Positions 43,929 to 53,396 of a DNA stretch of 64,000 nt are shown in pieces (within the stretch, counting starts at the first letter, position 1; each line of letters begins with the position of its first letter). A program made the translations under genes and the position numbers. The notes under the pieces were generated by a model. That model was given only the letters and a program-made list of their open reading frames with translations, was not told the origin of the DNA and did not search any database. The DNA is from Pseudomonadota bacterium (lineage in GTDB: Bacteria > Pseudomonadota > Gammaproteobacteria > Burkholderiales > Methylophilaceae), in the NCBI GenBank assembly GCA_029556915.1, contig JAKQIT010000083.1, positions 1 to 64,000 on the forward strand, written 5' to 3'.

Positions 43929-44013
43929 GTTTTTTAGTTTTGTTTCTTCACCAGAAAAATTCAAGTTTAAATATCTCAACACTTGCGTGATTGTACTCTT
44001 AAAAAAGTGACGA

Positions 44014-44078
44014 AATGATGAAACCGACTGTCAATAAACAGTCAACTTCAATAACAGTAGCGTCATAATTTCATCATT
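44014..44078 (+). repeat. nested inverted repeat upstream of the epsA promoter
   Basis: Outer arms AATGATGAAA (44014-44023) and TTTCATCATT (44069-44078), inner arms GACTGT (44026-44031) and ACAGTC (44038-44043). It lies 30 bp before the conserved promoter block at 44108. It may be an activator site for the sigma-54 promoter or a tRNA-proximal terminator-like structure. Confidence 0.45.
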
Positions 44079-44107
44079 ATACAATTGTAAAACGCTGTAA
44101 ATTTTAA

Positions 44108-44163
44108 TAACCATTTGTTTTATAACGTTTTATTTTAACCCCAATGTTTGGCATTCAATTTGC
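44108..44163 (+). promoter_or_regulatory. sigma-54 type promoter for epsA
   Basis: TGGCATTCAATTTGC at 44149-44163 (GG-N10-GC). The block TAACCATTTGTTTTATA (44108-44124) lies 25 bp upstream, as at 18043 with one base changed. The start of epsA is 50 bp past the -12 element. Confidence 0.7.
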
Positions 44164-44212
44164 AATAGCTATAGCAAGTTGTAATCTCAAGATGAATTTG
44201 GAGTGAAATAAA

Positions 44213-44977
44213 ATGGCTAAAGCGTTAGAAAATCAACAGTGGAATACTTTAATAGAAGTTATCCAACGTTCATATCAAATTAAAAAGCATGTGGATTTTT
44301 TTAGGTGGCAACAAGATGATGTCACACGTGTGTTTCCACATGATGTATTAATTGCCGTTTGGGGTGATTTTAACAAAGGGCTTTTGAACTACGATGTGAG
44401 TTCAAATATCCCTGGGGTACGCACGCACTCACTGCGTGAATCATCTACCCAAGCAGATCAACTGATGGGGGATTTGTATCAACGCTGGCTAGCAAATAAT
44501 GAGCGTTGGTATCGTATCAATAACTTTTCAATGGCAAACGATGGCGATGATTTACCTGATTTTTTCAATCATCAATTATCGGAAATTCATTCACTGTTAG
44601 TTTTTGGTGTGCGTGATATTCGCGGCAATAATGATTGCTTATATGTGTTTATGCATAAAGATGCTGAGTTTCCTATCACATCATCAGTGCTTGGCATGCT
44701 CATGCCGCACTTAGATGCTGCTTTACGTCGCATTGAGAGTCTTGAGGTTGAAGGCGATGAAGATGATTTATCTGATTACCCTGTACAAGGTTTGAGTGAC
44801 CGCGAACATGAAATTATTCATTGGGTGCGTATGGGTAAAACTAATTTTGAAATCAGTATGATTTTAAGTATTAGCCCGAATACTGTTAAAAACCATTTAA
44901 AACGTATTTTCAGTAAATTGGATGTGACTTGCAGAGCGCAAGCTGTTGCAACTTATGTTCCACCAAAACTGAATTAA
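44213..44977 (+). CDS. EpsA-type LuxR-family transcriptional regulator
   Basis: 254 residues with no receiver domain. The N-terminal region (about 1-180) matches the EpsA regulators associated with exopolysaccharide/exosortase loci (WQQDDVTRVFPHDVLIAVWGDF). The C-terminal LuxR helix-turn-helix (about 185-245) contains LSDREHEIIHWVRMG and SPNTVKNHLKRIFSKL. GGAG lies before the ATG. It precedes epsB in the same direction by 53 bp, so likely regulates the locus. Its promoter is sigma-54 type. Confidence 0.85.
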   Translation: MAKALENQQWNTLIEVIQRSYQIKKHVDFFRWQQDDVTRVFPHDVLIAVWGDFNKGLLNYDVSSNIPGVRTHSLRESSTQADQLMGDLYQRWLANNERWYRINNFSMANDGDDLPDFFNHQLSEIHSLLVFGVRDIRGNNDCLYVFMHKDAEFPITSSVLGMLMPHLDAALRRIESLEVEGDEDDLSDYPVQGLSDREHEIIHWVRMGKTNFEISMILSISPNTVKNHLKRIFSKLDVTCRAQAVATYVPPKLN

Positions 44978-45030
44978 GTCGCGTGGTATAATAACTGATT
45001 GAATTGAAAGTAAGTAGTTAGGTAATAAAA

Positions 45031-46458
45031 ATGGCATACAGAAATAATTACTCACGAACGTTACTACAAAGACGTAGTAATCTGAGTAACATTGTGCAGC
45101 AAATACTGGATGGCGCGGCTGTGATAAGCGCATCTTACGCGCTGATTGCGCATCACTTAGGTGGCGTTTACTCTGCCTACATCAATTTTATTTTGGTGCA
45201 GTTAGTCGTGATGGCTTTGGTGTATGACCGCTTTGCGATTTATCGCAGCAATGGGCATTTGGTTGATAAAGGCCTGAACTTACTCAAAGCTTGGGCAATA
45301 ACTTTCTTAATATTGATTGTTATTGGATTTTTAACCAAGCAAAGTGCCAATTACTCGCGCTATTTAATGATGCAGTTATTTGTGCTGGGCTTTGCAACGC
45401 AATTGTTGATGCACCTGTTGTTTAGGTTGGTGTACCAAAGATTGATTCGCAACCAGCAAACAGAAAAGGTATTGATTGTTGGTCAAAGTCGTCTTGCCTA
45501 TTATTTGCAGCATAAAATTTCAGACAATCCTTGGGTGGGCGAGCAAGTGGCTGGTTTTGTCACTATTCCAGGCGAAGAATCTAAAGGCTCAGGTCGCAAA
45601 GCTGCAGGTCGCAAAAATGATCCAACAATTTTAGGTAGCATCGATGCGTTGCCAACGCTGATTGACGAACATGAAATCAGCACGGTTTACATTGTCACAC
45701 AACTTAAATCGGCTGTTGATCTGGAAACCATCTATGCGGAAATTCTGGACAAACACGTAGCAATTCATTGGATTCCAGATATTTTCTCCTTACGCTTAGT
45801 GAACCACAGCGTGAAAGAGATTTCTGGCATCCCAGTGCTCACGCTTGCTGAAACACCATTGATTGGCATGCGTTTGCTATTAAAATCGATTGTTGACAAA
45901 GTGTTATCAGTTCTTATTTTGCTGATGATTTTCCCGATTTTGATTTTGGTAGCGATTGCCGTCAAACTAGACAGCCCTGGTCCCATATTTTTTAGGCAAA
46001 GCCGCGCGGGCTGGAGTGGAAAAACCTTTAAAATTTGGAAATTCCGCAGCATGTACGTGCATCAAGAAGAAGCGGGCAAGCTTAAGCAAGCTTCAAAAGG
46101 TGATAGCCGCATTACCCGTGTAGGCGCATTTATCCGCAAAACCAGCTTAGACGAGCTACCACAAGTGTTCAATGTGCTGACAGGTGATATGTCATTAGTT
46201 GGCCCGCGTCCGCATGCTATTCAACACGATAAAGAATATTCAGAGCGAATTTCAGAATACTTTACCCGTCACCAAATTAAACCTGGCATTACTGGCTTAG
46301 CGCAAGTGCGCGGTTTGCGTGGTGAAACGACAGATATTGAACAAATGGTATTGCGTATTGAATCTGACATTGAGTACATCAACAACTGGTCAATTTGGTT
46401 AGACATTTCAATCTTATTCCGTACCGTATTTGCATTTACTGGCAAGGGTGCGTATTAA
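45031..46458 (+). CDS. undecaprenyl-phosphate glycosyl-1-phosphate transferase EpsB (WcaJ-like)
   Basis: 475 residues. Four N-terminal membrane helices (about 25-130), a CoA-binding-like middle domain (about 145-270), a further helix (about 285-307) and the PHPT catalytic C-terminus (about 310-470) with [22 protein letters not shown] and [21 protein letters not shown]. Family role: attaches the first sugar phosphate, usually glucose-1-P, to the lipid carrier at the inner membrane, starting exopolysaccharide repeat synthesis. Confidence 0.93.
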   Translation: MAYRNNYSRTLLQRRSNLSNIVQQILDGAAVISASYALIAHHLGGVYSAYINFILVQLVVMALVYDRFAIYRSNGHLVDKGLNLLKAWAITFLILIVIGFLTKQSANYSRYLMMQLFVLGFATQLLMHLLFRLVYQRLIRNQQTEKVLIVGQSRLAYYLQHKISDNPWVGEQVAGFVTIPGEESKGSGRKAAGRKNDPTILGSIDALPTLIDEHEISTVYIVTQLKSAVDLETIYAEILDKHVAIHWIPDIFSLRLVNHSVKEISGIPVLTLAETPLIGMRLLLKSIVDKVLSVLILLMIFPILILVAIAVKLDSPGPIFFRQSRAGWSGKTFKIWKFRSMYVHQEEAGKLKQASKGDSRITRVGAFIRKTSLDELPQVFNVLTGDMSLVGPRPHAIQHDKEYSERISEYFTRHQIKPGITGLAQVRGLRGETTDIEQMVLRIESDIEYINNWSIWLDISILFRTVFAFTGKGAY

Positions 46459-46509
46459 AAATTGATTGCTTGATTTTGGGTGAAAATTTCAATGTTTTTA
46501 GTTGTAAAA

Positions 46510-46571
46510 TTCGCCCGAGAGAAAATAGCTGCCCTGTAAGCCGCATGGATACTGGCTTACAGGGCAGCTAA
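46510..46571. repeat. dispersed palindrome copy 7 (whole unit reversed)
   Basis: Perfect 17-bp stem 46526-46542 / 46554-46570 (arm core TGCCCTGTAAGCC), loop GCATGGATACT, preceded by CGCCCGAGAGAAAA. Flank and loop are both reversed compared with copy 4. Confidence 0.8.
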
Positions 46572-46642
46572 AATGAAGATGCCGAATTTTAGATGGTTTT
46601 AACATCAAGTTTTAAACTATTTTTAATTGGGTCGTCACAAAC

Positions 46643-46670
46643 AAAAAAGGTGCATATAGCACCTTTTTTT
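46643..46670. terminator. bidirectional rho-independent terminator
   Basis: AAAAAAGGTGC (46643-46653), loop ATATA, GCACCTTTTTT (46659 onward). It lies between convergent epsB and galE and can end both. Confidence 0.9.
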
Positions 46671-46689
46671 ATCGCGCTAAAAAGTAAAT

Positions 46690-47706
46690 TTAGCTGTTAG
46701 GATAACCCTGCGGATTTTGGGATTGCCACCGCCAAGCATCTCTGCACATGGCATGAATATCTAATTCAGCCTGCCAACCTAGCAACTGCTTAGCCAAGCC
46801 TGGGTCAGCATAACAAGTGGCTACATCGCCTGCTCTACGCGCAACTAAGCGGTACTTCACAGTTTTTCCACTGGCTTGCTCAAATGCTTTTACCAACTCT
46901 AGTACACTACAACCATTACCAGTGCCTAAGTTCACCGTTACAAGGCCTTGCTGCTTTTCAAGTGCACGCAACGCTGCTAAATGCCCCAAAGCCAGATCAA
47001 CCACGTGAATGTAATCACGCACACCAGTTCCATCCACGGTTGGATAATCCGAGCCAAATACACTAAGTTCGGCTAATCTACCCACGGCGACTTGCGAAAT
47101 ATACGGCATTAAATTATTAGGAATCCCGTTAGGATCTTCGCCTATCATGCCGCTTTCATGTGCCCCTACTGGGTTAAAATAGCGCAAAACGGCGATTTTC
47201 CAAGCAGGGTCAGAATGCGCAATGTCGCAAAGCACCTGCTCGACCATCAGTTTAGAATGCCCGTAAGGATTAATCGGTTTGAGAGGAAAGTTCTCTTGAA
47301 TTTGCCTGTCACCTGGCGCATCATATACGGTAGCTGATGAGCTAAAAACAATTCGTTTTACGTCAAACTCAGCCATTACTTCAGTCAGTATCACACTGCC
47401 GGCGACGTTATTGTCATAATACATAAGCGGTTTTTGTACGGATTCACCTACTGCTTTAAAGCCTGCAAAGTGAATCACCGCGCTAATTTCGTGATGGCTA
47501 AAAATTTCACGCAATATTGACCTGTCACGCACATCACCTTGGATAAAAGTAATTTTACGTGCAGTTATTTTTTCAACGCGTCTAATCGACTCAATTTTAC
47601 TGTTGCTAAAGTTATCAAGTACGACAACATCATAACCCGCATTCAACAACTCTAAGCAAGTGTGCGAGCCAATATAACCCGCCCCACCTGTTACTAATAT
47701 ACTCAT
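46690..47706 (-). CDS. UDP-glucose 4-epimerase
   Basis: 338 residues, the normal length. Short-chain dehydrogenase fold: NAD-binding TGGAGYIGSH (6-15), Ser124 and Tyr148-x3-Lys152 (YGHSK) catalytic residues, KPINPYGHSK. Converts UDP-glucose to UDP-galactose for the exopolysaccharide. It ends near the terminator at 46643 and starts 20 bp after the ATPase gene, forming a minus-strand run with the glycosyltransferases. Confidence 0.95.
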   Translation of the reverse strand: MSILVTGGAGYIGSHTCLELLNAGYDVVVLDNFSNSKIESIRRVEKITARKITFIQGDVRDRSILREIFSHHEISAVIHFAGFKAVGESVQKPLMYYDNNVAGSVILTEVMAEFDVKRIVFSSSATVYDAPGDRQIQENFPLKPINPYGHSKLMVEQVLCDIAHSDPAWKIAVLRYFNPVGAHESGMIGEDPNGIPNNLMPYISQVAVGRLAELSVFGSDYPTVDGTGVRDYIHVVDLALGHLAALRALEKQQGLVTVNLGTGNGCSVLELVKAFEQASGKTVKYRLVARRAGDVATCYADPGLAKQLLGWQAELDIHAMCRDAWRWQSQNPQGYPNS

Positions 47707-47726
47707 AATAGTTATTGCTTTTTAAA

Positions 47727-48548
47727 TTAATTACCGGCTAGTACGCCAAACTCTGAACGGTCGCGTAACACTTCTTCTACTAAATCCACACCAATTTTAT
47801 CTGTACCGCTAGAAAAACCGTACACCAACACCATGTCACACAAAATATTGATACTTCTGGGTACGCCTTTGCTGGCCTCTGCGATAAGTTCTATGGCACG
47901 AGGTGTAAACAAACGCTTTTCACACCCAGCGACTTTTAAACGATGCTCAATGTATTTTGCAACTTCTGCTACTTGTAAAGGGGGAATAAAAAAATCAACG
48001 GCAACTCGCTGAAAAAACTGCTGCAAGTCTGGTCTGCGCAATAACTCTCGCAGCTGTGGTTGACCTACCAACACCACTTGCAATAATTGATCCTTATCTG
48101 CATTGATATTGGATAACATGCGGAGTGACTCTAATGCTGGCGGGCTTAAATTTTGCGCCTCATCCACAATTAGCACCACGCGACGACCAGCCGTGTAAGA
48201 ATCAATTAAAAATTTTTGAAAAGCGGCGTACAACGCAATTTCGGACATACCTTCATAGGGTTGGTCAAATGCGAGCATAATCCAGCCCAACAAATCATCT
48301 ACCTTTTGGTGTGTATTGTAAACTACACCAACATGTATATCCGCGTCTATGTTGTTAAGTAAATGACGCACAAGTGTGGTTTTACCACAACCAATATCGC
48401 CGCAAACTACAGTAAAACCTGAACGATTGGTAATACCGTACTCCAGCATTGAATACGCGAGACTATGGCGCTGCCCAAAATATAAAAAATCTGGGTCAGG
48501 CTGAATGGTAAATGGTTTTTCTGTTAAACCATAAAATGCTTCATACAT
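47727..48548 (-). CDS. ExeA-like AAA ATPase of exopolysaccharide loci
   Basis: 273 residues. Starts MYEAFYGLTEKPF, typical of ExeA/exosortase-associated ATPases. Walker A GDIGCGKTT (50-58), Walker B VVLIVDEAQNL, sensor region QVVLVGQPQL and a winged C-terminal part (about 200-265). Unlike ExeA it has no C-terminal peptidoglycan-binding part. Cytoplasmic. Role in polysaccharide export or assembly inferred from the neighbours. Confidence 0.88.
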   Translation of the reverse strand: MYEAFYGLTEKPFTIQPDPDFLYFGQRHSLAYSMLEYGITNRSGFTVVCGDIGCGKTTLVRHLLNNIDADIHVGVVYNTHQKVDDLLGWIMLAFDQPYEGMSEIALYAAFQKFLIDSYTAGRRVVLIVDEAQNLSPPALESLRMLSNINADKDQLLQVVLVGQPQLRELLRRPDLQQFFQRVAVDFFIPPLQVAEVAKYIEHRLKVAGCEKRLFTPRAIELIAEASKGVPRSINILCDMVLVYGFSSGTDKIGVDLVEEVLRDRSEFGVLAGN

Positions 48549-48614
48549 ATGTGTTACTACCTTTTTTCTATCACAACTAGCTATTCTACCAGTAAATCCT
48601 GATTGTTATTAGGC

Positions 48615-49391
48615 TTAGCTTTTATTACTAACAGGCATCTTTGAACTTATCACCTCAGCGCGATGCATGCGCATCAAACGGTAAATAAAAATAGGATTGC
48701 CTAATACATAACGCTTGTACAGCCTTTTTGGCTCCAGCATTAAACGATAAACCCATTCAAAACCAATTTTCCGCACCCATTTAGGCGCACGTTTCACTTT
48801 ATTACCCATAAAATCAATAATTGCACCGCCACAAACAATGAGTACTGGTAAATTGGTGGCTCGTACCATCTCAGCAATTTTCTCTTGTTTAGGCATACCC
48901 ATTCCTAAAACGATTAGCTCTGGTTGATGCTGTAGCGCCAATTCTACATAGGTTTGCTCGGGGTCAAAACCATGATGCACTGACACCATGTTTACACCAT
49001 ACTCAGCTTTAGCTTTAGCTGCCGCTTGACTCAAATAAGGCTCTTCTGTCCCCCAAAATGCAACTCGCCTACCACGATACGCGTCTAACAGTTTGGGAAT
49101 AAAATCCGTGCCATTCATATTCAGGCCCTTGTTAACCATTAAGCGCGTCATTAACATAGACATCCCTGAACCATCTCTTAGTATGACATCAGCGCCATAC
49201 AAAGCATGGTAAAACGCTTGATTTTTAACCATTGAATTCATGGCAAACGAATTAACAAAACCTAATACGCGTGGCGTAGTGAGTGAACTAAGTTCTTTCA
49301 CCAACAAATCTTGCTCAGCATCGTTCGCAACAATACGAATTTTCTCGACTACGTTGTACCAGCGTTGCTTCCACTCTAATAATTCACTCAT
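48615..49391 (-). CDS. WecG/TagA/CpsF family glycosyltransferase
   Basis: 258 residues. Hallmarks of the family: NSFAMNSM, DGSGMSMLM, FWGTEEPYLSQAA, LIVLGMGMPKQEKIAE and GGAIIDFMGNKVKRAPKWVRKIGFEWVYRL. Family members transfer UDP-ManNAcA, ManNAc or Glc-type sugars onto a lipid-linked acceptor; the donor here is not known. It is probably peripherally bound to the inner membrane. Confidence 0.92.
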   Translation of the reverse strand: MSELLEWKQRWYNVVEKIRIVANDAEQDLLVKELSSLTTPRVLGFVNSFAMNSMVKNQAFYHALYGADVILRDGSGMSMLMTRLMVNKGLNMNGTDFIPKLLDAYRGRRVAFWGTEEPYLSQAAAKAKAEYGVNMVSVHHGFDPEQTYVELALQHQPELIVLGMGMPKQEKIAEMVRATNLPVLIVCGGAIIDFMGNKVKRAPKWVRKIGFEWVYRLMLEPKRLYKRYVLGNPIFIYRLMRMHRAEVISSKMPVSNKS

Positions 49392-49407
49392 ACTCTACTT
49401 CCAGTGT

Positions 49408-50589
49408 TCAATCATCTCTTTTAGCACGTACCCAACTTACTTGGCGTTTGATTAAAAAATTCAAGTACACTGGAATTTTCATTAGTGCATAAATGGGGGC
49501 ATAGCATAGACTTGCAAGAGAAATCACTTTTCGACCAAAAACTGCCCATGCAAGCAAAACGGCCGAACCTAATAACACTAATCCAGCCAGCGCAAGGCAT
49601 AAAGGCATGACTAAATCAGTGACGGCATAAAACAAACCAGCAACAACAAATACTGTTACCATTAGCAACATAAGCAAAGCTAACGGCGGTACGATTAAAT
49701 CAAAAGCCAGTGCCAGTAAACCCGTGTTTCCTTTGCTGATTGCCTGGACAAATAAACTAGGCGCCTCACTAAATATAACCCCTAAGTGGCCATGCTCCCA
49801 ACGCGTACGCTGCCCACTTAAACCTTCAGTACTAGTGGGAAATTCACTTGTCACCAATGCCTCAGGCAAAAATAATGGTGGTTTTTCTGCAAGGCAATAG
49901 TCAATCCCTAATTTTAAATCTTCAACGATATGTCCGCTTGCAAGATTAGCTTGACTAATACTTTGCCAAGTAAACGCCATGCCAGTACCCATTAGCTGGC
50001 ATGGCAACCCTAATACAGCATATCCAGAGGGTCGCACTAGGTTTTTAACTAGCCAAGCAAATTCAGCAATCTTGGTTTTTAATCCAGCCCCTGCTGGGGA
50101 TTTCATCAAATAGAGTGCCTGTATCGGTCTGTCATATTGCACACACGCGATGGCAAGTTTATTCAATGCTCCCTCACCTACTTGGCAATCTGCGTCAATA
50201 ATAATGATCACTTCTGGTGGTTGATTTGTGCAATGCCTGACACCAAAATCAAGGGCATAACCTTTACCGCGTGCATCCTGATTAAACCGCTCTATCGCTT
50301 CTGCACCGGCTTCTCTTGCGATTTTAGCGGTATCATCAGTGCAATTATCCGCCACCACAATAATACGGTCTTGTGCGGTTAACTGTGGTAAAACTGAAGC
50401 AATGGTAGATTGAATCAACAAGTGCTCATTATGCGCAGGCACAATTACCGCAATAGAAGGTCTTTTTGCTGTTAGTTGAGTAGATTTAACTTTAACCAAA
50501 GCAGCTAACAAAACCTGTTTAAATAACACTAAAACGGGAATCAATAAGACTAAAATTAATATACTCAATAAAATTTCTACTACGGTCAT
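49408..50589 (-). CDS. membrane glycosyltransferase family 2
   Basis: 393 residues with an N-terminal membrane helix (about 3-25), GT-A domain (about 45-265) with VPAHNE, DADC (Asp132, Asp134), VEDLKLG and QRTRW (260-264), the set found in processive and related GT2 enzymes, then two or three C-terminal helices (about 285-365). Likely adds a hexose to the repeat unit on the inner leaflet. Confidence 0.9.
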   Translation of the reverse strand: MTVVEILLSILILVLLIPVLVLFKQVLLAALVKVKSTQLTAKRPSIAVIVPAHNEHLLIQSTIASVLPQLTAQDRIIVVADNCTDDTAKIAREAGAEAIERFNQDARGKGYALDFGVRHCTNQPPEVIIIIDADCQVGEGALNKLAIACVQYDRPIQALYLMKSPAGAGLKTKIAEFAWLVKNLVRPSGYAVLGLPCQLMGTGMAFTWQSISQANLASGHIVEDLKLGIDYCLAEKPPLFLPEALVTSEFPTSTEGLSGQRTRWEHGHLGVIFSEAPSLFVQAISKGNTGLLALAFDLIVPPLALLMLLMVTVFVVAGLFYAVTDLVMPLCLALAGLVLLGSAVLLAWAVFGRKVISLASLCYAPIYALMKIPVYLNFLIKRQVSWVRAKRDD

Positions 50590-50634
50590 ACCAAATGACT
50601 TTCAAATAAAATAAAACGTAAACAATGCTAGAAG

Positions 50635-51618
50635 TTACTTATACTCAATCAGCCGACCTTGCTTACCACTGCGTAAACGTTGATAAAATTTAAATTGCCC
50701 AAGCATTTCTGGAAACTTTCCCAGCACTAAAAAGAATGCGGAAACCCAAGAAATCTTTCCTTTATTGGGGTTGCTTAGTGCAATACGTGTAATTTGAAAC
50801 GGATATATCAGTAAAAAAAGCAAACCCCATTGAATACAAATAAACATCAAAATAAGCGCAAACATCGGAATAATAAAGCCCCAAACCCAAGCGCGCCTGG
50901 TCTCACTCACCCAATGCTTTTCAGGTGGTGCACCATGTAAATAAGCACCTTCTGCAAACGCATGACCAGCACGCATGGTACGTTTCCACCATTGACTAAA
51001 ACGGGTCATCGCTGCATCGTGTAGCGTCATTTCTTCATCTAATCGCCAAATTTTCCAGCCTGCTGCACGATAACGTACGCATAACTCTGGCTCCTCACCT
51101 GCAATTAGGTCAGCACGGTAACCACCAGCGTTTTCAAAAGCAATCACGCGCATCAAAACATCGCCGCCGCAAGCTTTAGTCTCGCCAATCGGCGTATTCC
51201 ACTCTATGTCGCATAGTTTGTTATAAATCGTTTTGTCAGGAAATCGCTCACGTCGGCGACCACAAGTTGCAGCTACTTCAATGTGCATATCTAAAAAAAC
51301 AATAGCGCGTTCAATCCAAGTGCTAACTACTTCACAATCGCCATCCACAAACTGTACAAATTCCACATGCGGATACAGTTTTTTTAACAAGGCAAAGCCT
51401 TCATTTCGAGCACGAGCAGCGGTAAAAGGAATGCTCATATCTAACGCCACCACCTCAGCCCCCAACTGACGAGCAACGCTTACTGAATTGTCTGTAGAGC
51501 CTGAATCCACGTACACCAATTGGGATGCTTGGTTCACTAATGATTTTATACAGTTCTGGAGACGTTCACCCTCATTACGGCCAATGATAACAACGCCTAC
51601 TCTAGTTAGCATATTCAT
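50635..51618 (-). CDS. glycosyltransferase family 2
   Basis: 327 residues. GT-A fold: VGVVIIGRNEGERL (7-20), VDSGSTDNS, DGDCEVVS (Asp92, Asp94), GEEPELCVRYRAAGW. C-terminal helices near 245-285 attach it to the membrane. The start ATG overlaps the end of the acetyltransferase gene by 4 bp (ATGA), so the two are coupled. Confidence 0.9.
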   Translation of the reverse strand: MNMLTRVGVVIIGRNEGERLQNCIKSLVNQASQLVYVDSGSTDNSVSVARQLGAEVVALDMSIPFTAARARNEGFALLKKLYPHVEFVQFVDGDCEVVSTWIERAIVFLDMHIEVAATCGRRRERFPDKTIYNKLCDIEWNTPIGETKACGGDVLMRVIAFENAGGYRADLIAGEEPELCVRYRAAGWKIWRLDEEMTLHDAAMTRFSQWWKRTMRAGHAFAEGAYLHGAPPEKHWVSETRRAWVWGFIIPMFALILMFICIQWGLLFLLIYPFQITRIALSNPNKGKISWVSAFFLVLGKFPEMLGQFKFYQRLRSGKQGRLIEYK

Positions 51619-52151
51619 TTTGCATCACTCGCTAGCGTTTCTATTTGCATGGGTTTTCTTAGTTTAATTTTGGCGGGCACCCCTACAGCAATAGCGTTAT
51701 CAGGCACATCACATAGCACCACAGCGTTTGCACCTATCATGACATTGTTGCCAATCTGAATTTTACCTAGCACTTTGGCTCCAGCACCGATATCTACGTT
51801 ATTACCAATATTGGGTGCACCTGGGTCTTCTACATTTTTCAAGCCAATAACAACTCCATTACGTATGCGGCAGTTATCACCAAATTTGGCATAACCACTC
51901 ACTACGACTCCTCCAAAATGGTCTATGATAAAGTTCTTGCCAACTTCAGCCTCGCAAGGTAACTCAATGCCAGTCATAATTTGTACGAATTTGTATAGGA
52001 CTTTGTAAATTAAAGATAGCACTTTACGCAATATGGATGGACGTACGCCATAACGCCATCGACCAAAACGGTACACCAGCATTACCCAAAATCCCTGAGC
52101 ACCAAAATCACCTTGGTAAGACTTTAAGTCTTGTTTAATATTTTCAAACAT
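51615..52151 (-). CDS. serine acetyltransferase-like hexapeptide O-acetyltransferase
   Basis: 178 residues. An N-terminal helical part resembling the CysE tail (FENIKQDLKSYQGDFG) and left-handed beta-helix repeats (about 75-165: NFIIDHFGGVVVSGYAKFGDNCRI, NIGNNVDIGAGAKVLGKIQIGNNVMIGANAVVLCDVP) with the catalytic His in the DHFG region. In an exopolysaccharide locus it is more likely to acetylate a sugar than to make cysteine. Confidence 0.88.
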   Translation of the reverse strand: MFENIKQDLKSYQGDFGAQGFWVMLVYRFGRWRYGVRPSILRKVLSLIYKVLYKFVQIMTGIELPCEAEVGKNFIIDHFGGVVVSGYAKFGDNCRIRNGVVIGLKNVEDPGAPNIGNNVDIGAGAKVLGKIQIGNNVMIGANAVVLCDVPDNAIAVGVPAKIKLRKPMQIETLASDAK

Positions 52152-52176
52152 GATTAAACGTTGCTATATATTTGAA

Positions 52177-53124
52177 CTAACGAGTTGGTACTTGAGCAAA
52201 CTGTGTGCGAAAAAACATAACAAATACAAACCATGCACGCTTAAGGTTAAACAAGATATCTTCAGGTGACTTGAGCTTTATTAACGCTTTAAGAAACAAA
52301 ATAAAGTCACCGAGACTATTCAATAACAAGTGCTTAAGTACGCCTGTCAAGCCATGGTTTTTACGAAAATACAATAATTCACTTTCAATTTGTAAGGCTT
52401 CAATTTGGCGGCTCTTTGAAGAAATTGCTGCTTCTTGTTTTGCACTTTCGCCCCCGATATGCACAACAGTAGTATCAGGGTAGTAAACAACTTCCCAACC
52501 CGCTCTTTTCGCAGCTAGGCAGTGATCAACCTCTTCATAGTACAAAAAGTAGCGCGGATCAAATAGGCCAACTTGGTCAATGACGGTTTTACGAATTAAT
52601 GCATAGCAACCTGGAACCCAATCACAATCTTTCACTGAGTTGTGATCCCAAGCCAAATCATCTATCAATTTGGTGTTCTTGAAAAATTTCTTAAGATTGG
52701 TTCGCTCAAGAAAAATATTCCACGAGGTCGGAAAATATCGACATGAAGGTTGCAAAGTACCATCACGCCCAAGCAATTTAACGCCTAGCATGCCATATTT
52801 TGGATGCTCATCCATGAACAGCATGGTTTTTAAGAGTGTGTCTGGTTGTACAAAAGCATCTGTGTTAAGTAATAACACATATTTACCGCTTATATGGGGC
52901 AAAGCTTGATTATTAGCTCGTCCAAAACCAACATTTTGCGTGTTTTCAATCAACGTAATATTCGGATACTCACGACGCAATACCTCTGCTGAATTATCCC
53001 TAGAAGCATTGTCAATCATAAAAACTTCTATTTTTAAATTTCCTACTGAAGCAAAAAGGTCATTAAGCGCCTTTTTAGTCATCTCGATGGTGTTGTAACT
53101 CACTAAAATTACTGAAATATCCAA
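52177..53124 (-). CDS. glycosyltransferase family 2, rhamnosyltransferase-like
   Basis: 315 residues. VILVSYNTIEMTKKAL, DNASRDNSAEVL, NVGFGRANNQ and LLNTDAFVQP (NTD at 87-89), YYEEVDHCLAAKRAGWEVVY: the pattern of WbbL/RfbF-type enzymes that often transfer rhamnose. One C-terminal helix region (about 255-300). The donor is not established. Confidence 0.9.
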   Translation of the reverse strand: MDISVILVSYNTIEMTKKALNDLFASVGNLKIEVFMIDNASRDNSAEVLRREYPNITLIENTQNVGFGRANNQALPHISGKYVLLLNTDAFVQPDTLLKTMLFMDEHPKYGMLGVKLLGRDGTLQPSCRYFPTSWNIFLERTNLKKFFKNTKLIDDLAWDHNSVKDCDWVPGCYALIRKTVIDQVGLFDPRYFLYYEEVDHCLAAKRAGWEVVYYPDTTVVHIGGESAKQEAAISSKSRQIEALQIESELLYFRKNHGLTGVLKHLLLNSLGDFILFLKALIKLKSPEDILFNLKRAWFVFVMFFRTQFAQVPTR

Positions 53125-53209
53125 CTTAACTTCCTATGTAAAAACCTAATAATTTGTATCAATTTGATAATTCAACATTTAATATCAATCAGCATGAATT
53201 ATCAAGGTA

Positions 53210-53249
53210 AACCAAGCTGAACAGCCCAAACGGGCTATTCAGCTTGGTT
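53210..53249 (+). terminator. orphan terminator-like hairpin in a divergent intergenic region
   Basis: Arms AACCAAGCTGAA-c-AGCCC / GGGCT-a-TTCAGCTTGGTT (one mismatch, loop AAAC), then TTTTATGTTTGTT on the plus strand. It lies between divergent genes at 53124 (minus) and 53397 (plus), so no known gene reads into it. It could end a small RNA or be the remnant of a lost gene. Confidence 0.6.
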
Positions 53250-53349
53250 TTATGTTTGTTCTAGATGCTAAATATATGAAGCTACGGTACAATATACTAT
53301 CAATAGGTAGAGCTGAGTCTAGCGATTTTAGACTACTACTTTTGGCTTT

Positions 53350-53364
53350 TGGCAAAATTAAAGC
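53350..53364 (+). promoter_or_regulatory. tentative sigma-54 like element before the transaminase gene
   Basis: TGGCAAAATTAAAGC gives GG-N10-GC but has AAGC in place of TTGC at the -12 side, and the upstream block found at 18043 and 44108 is absent. Listed only because the gene starts 33 bp downstream. Confidence 0.25.
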
Positions 53365-53396
53365 ATAACCCTTAATCCAGAATATATTTAACTTAC

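Noticed and set aside
43800-43982. Minus-strand open frame over the tRNA-Leu gene
   Set aside because: A frame through a tRNA; not a real protein.
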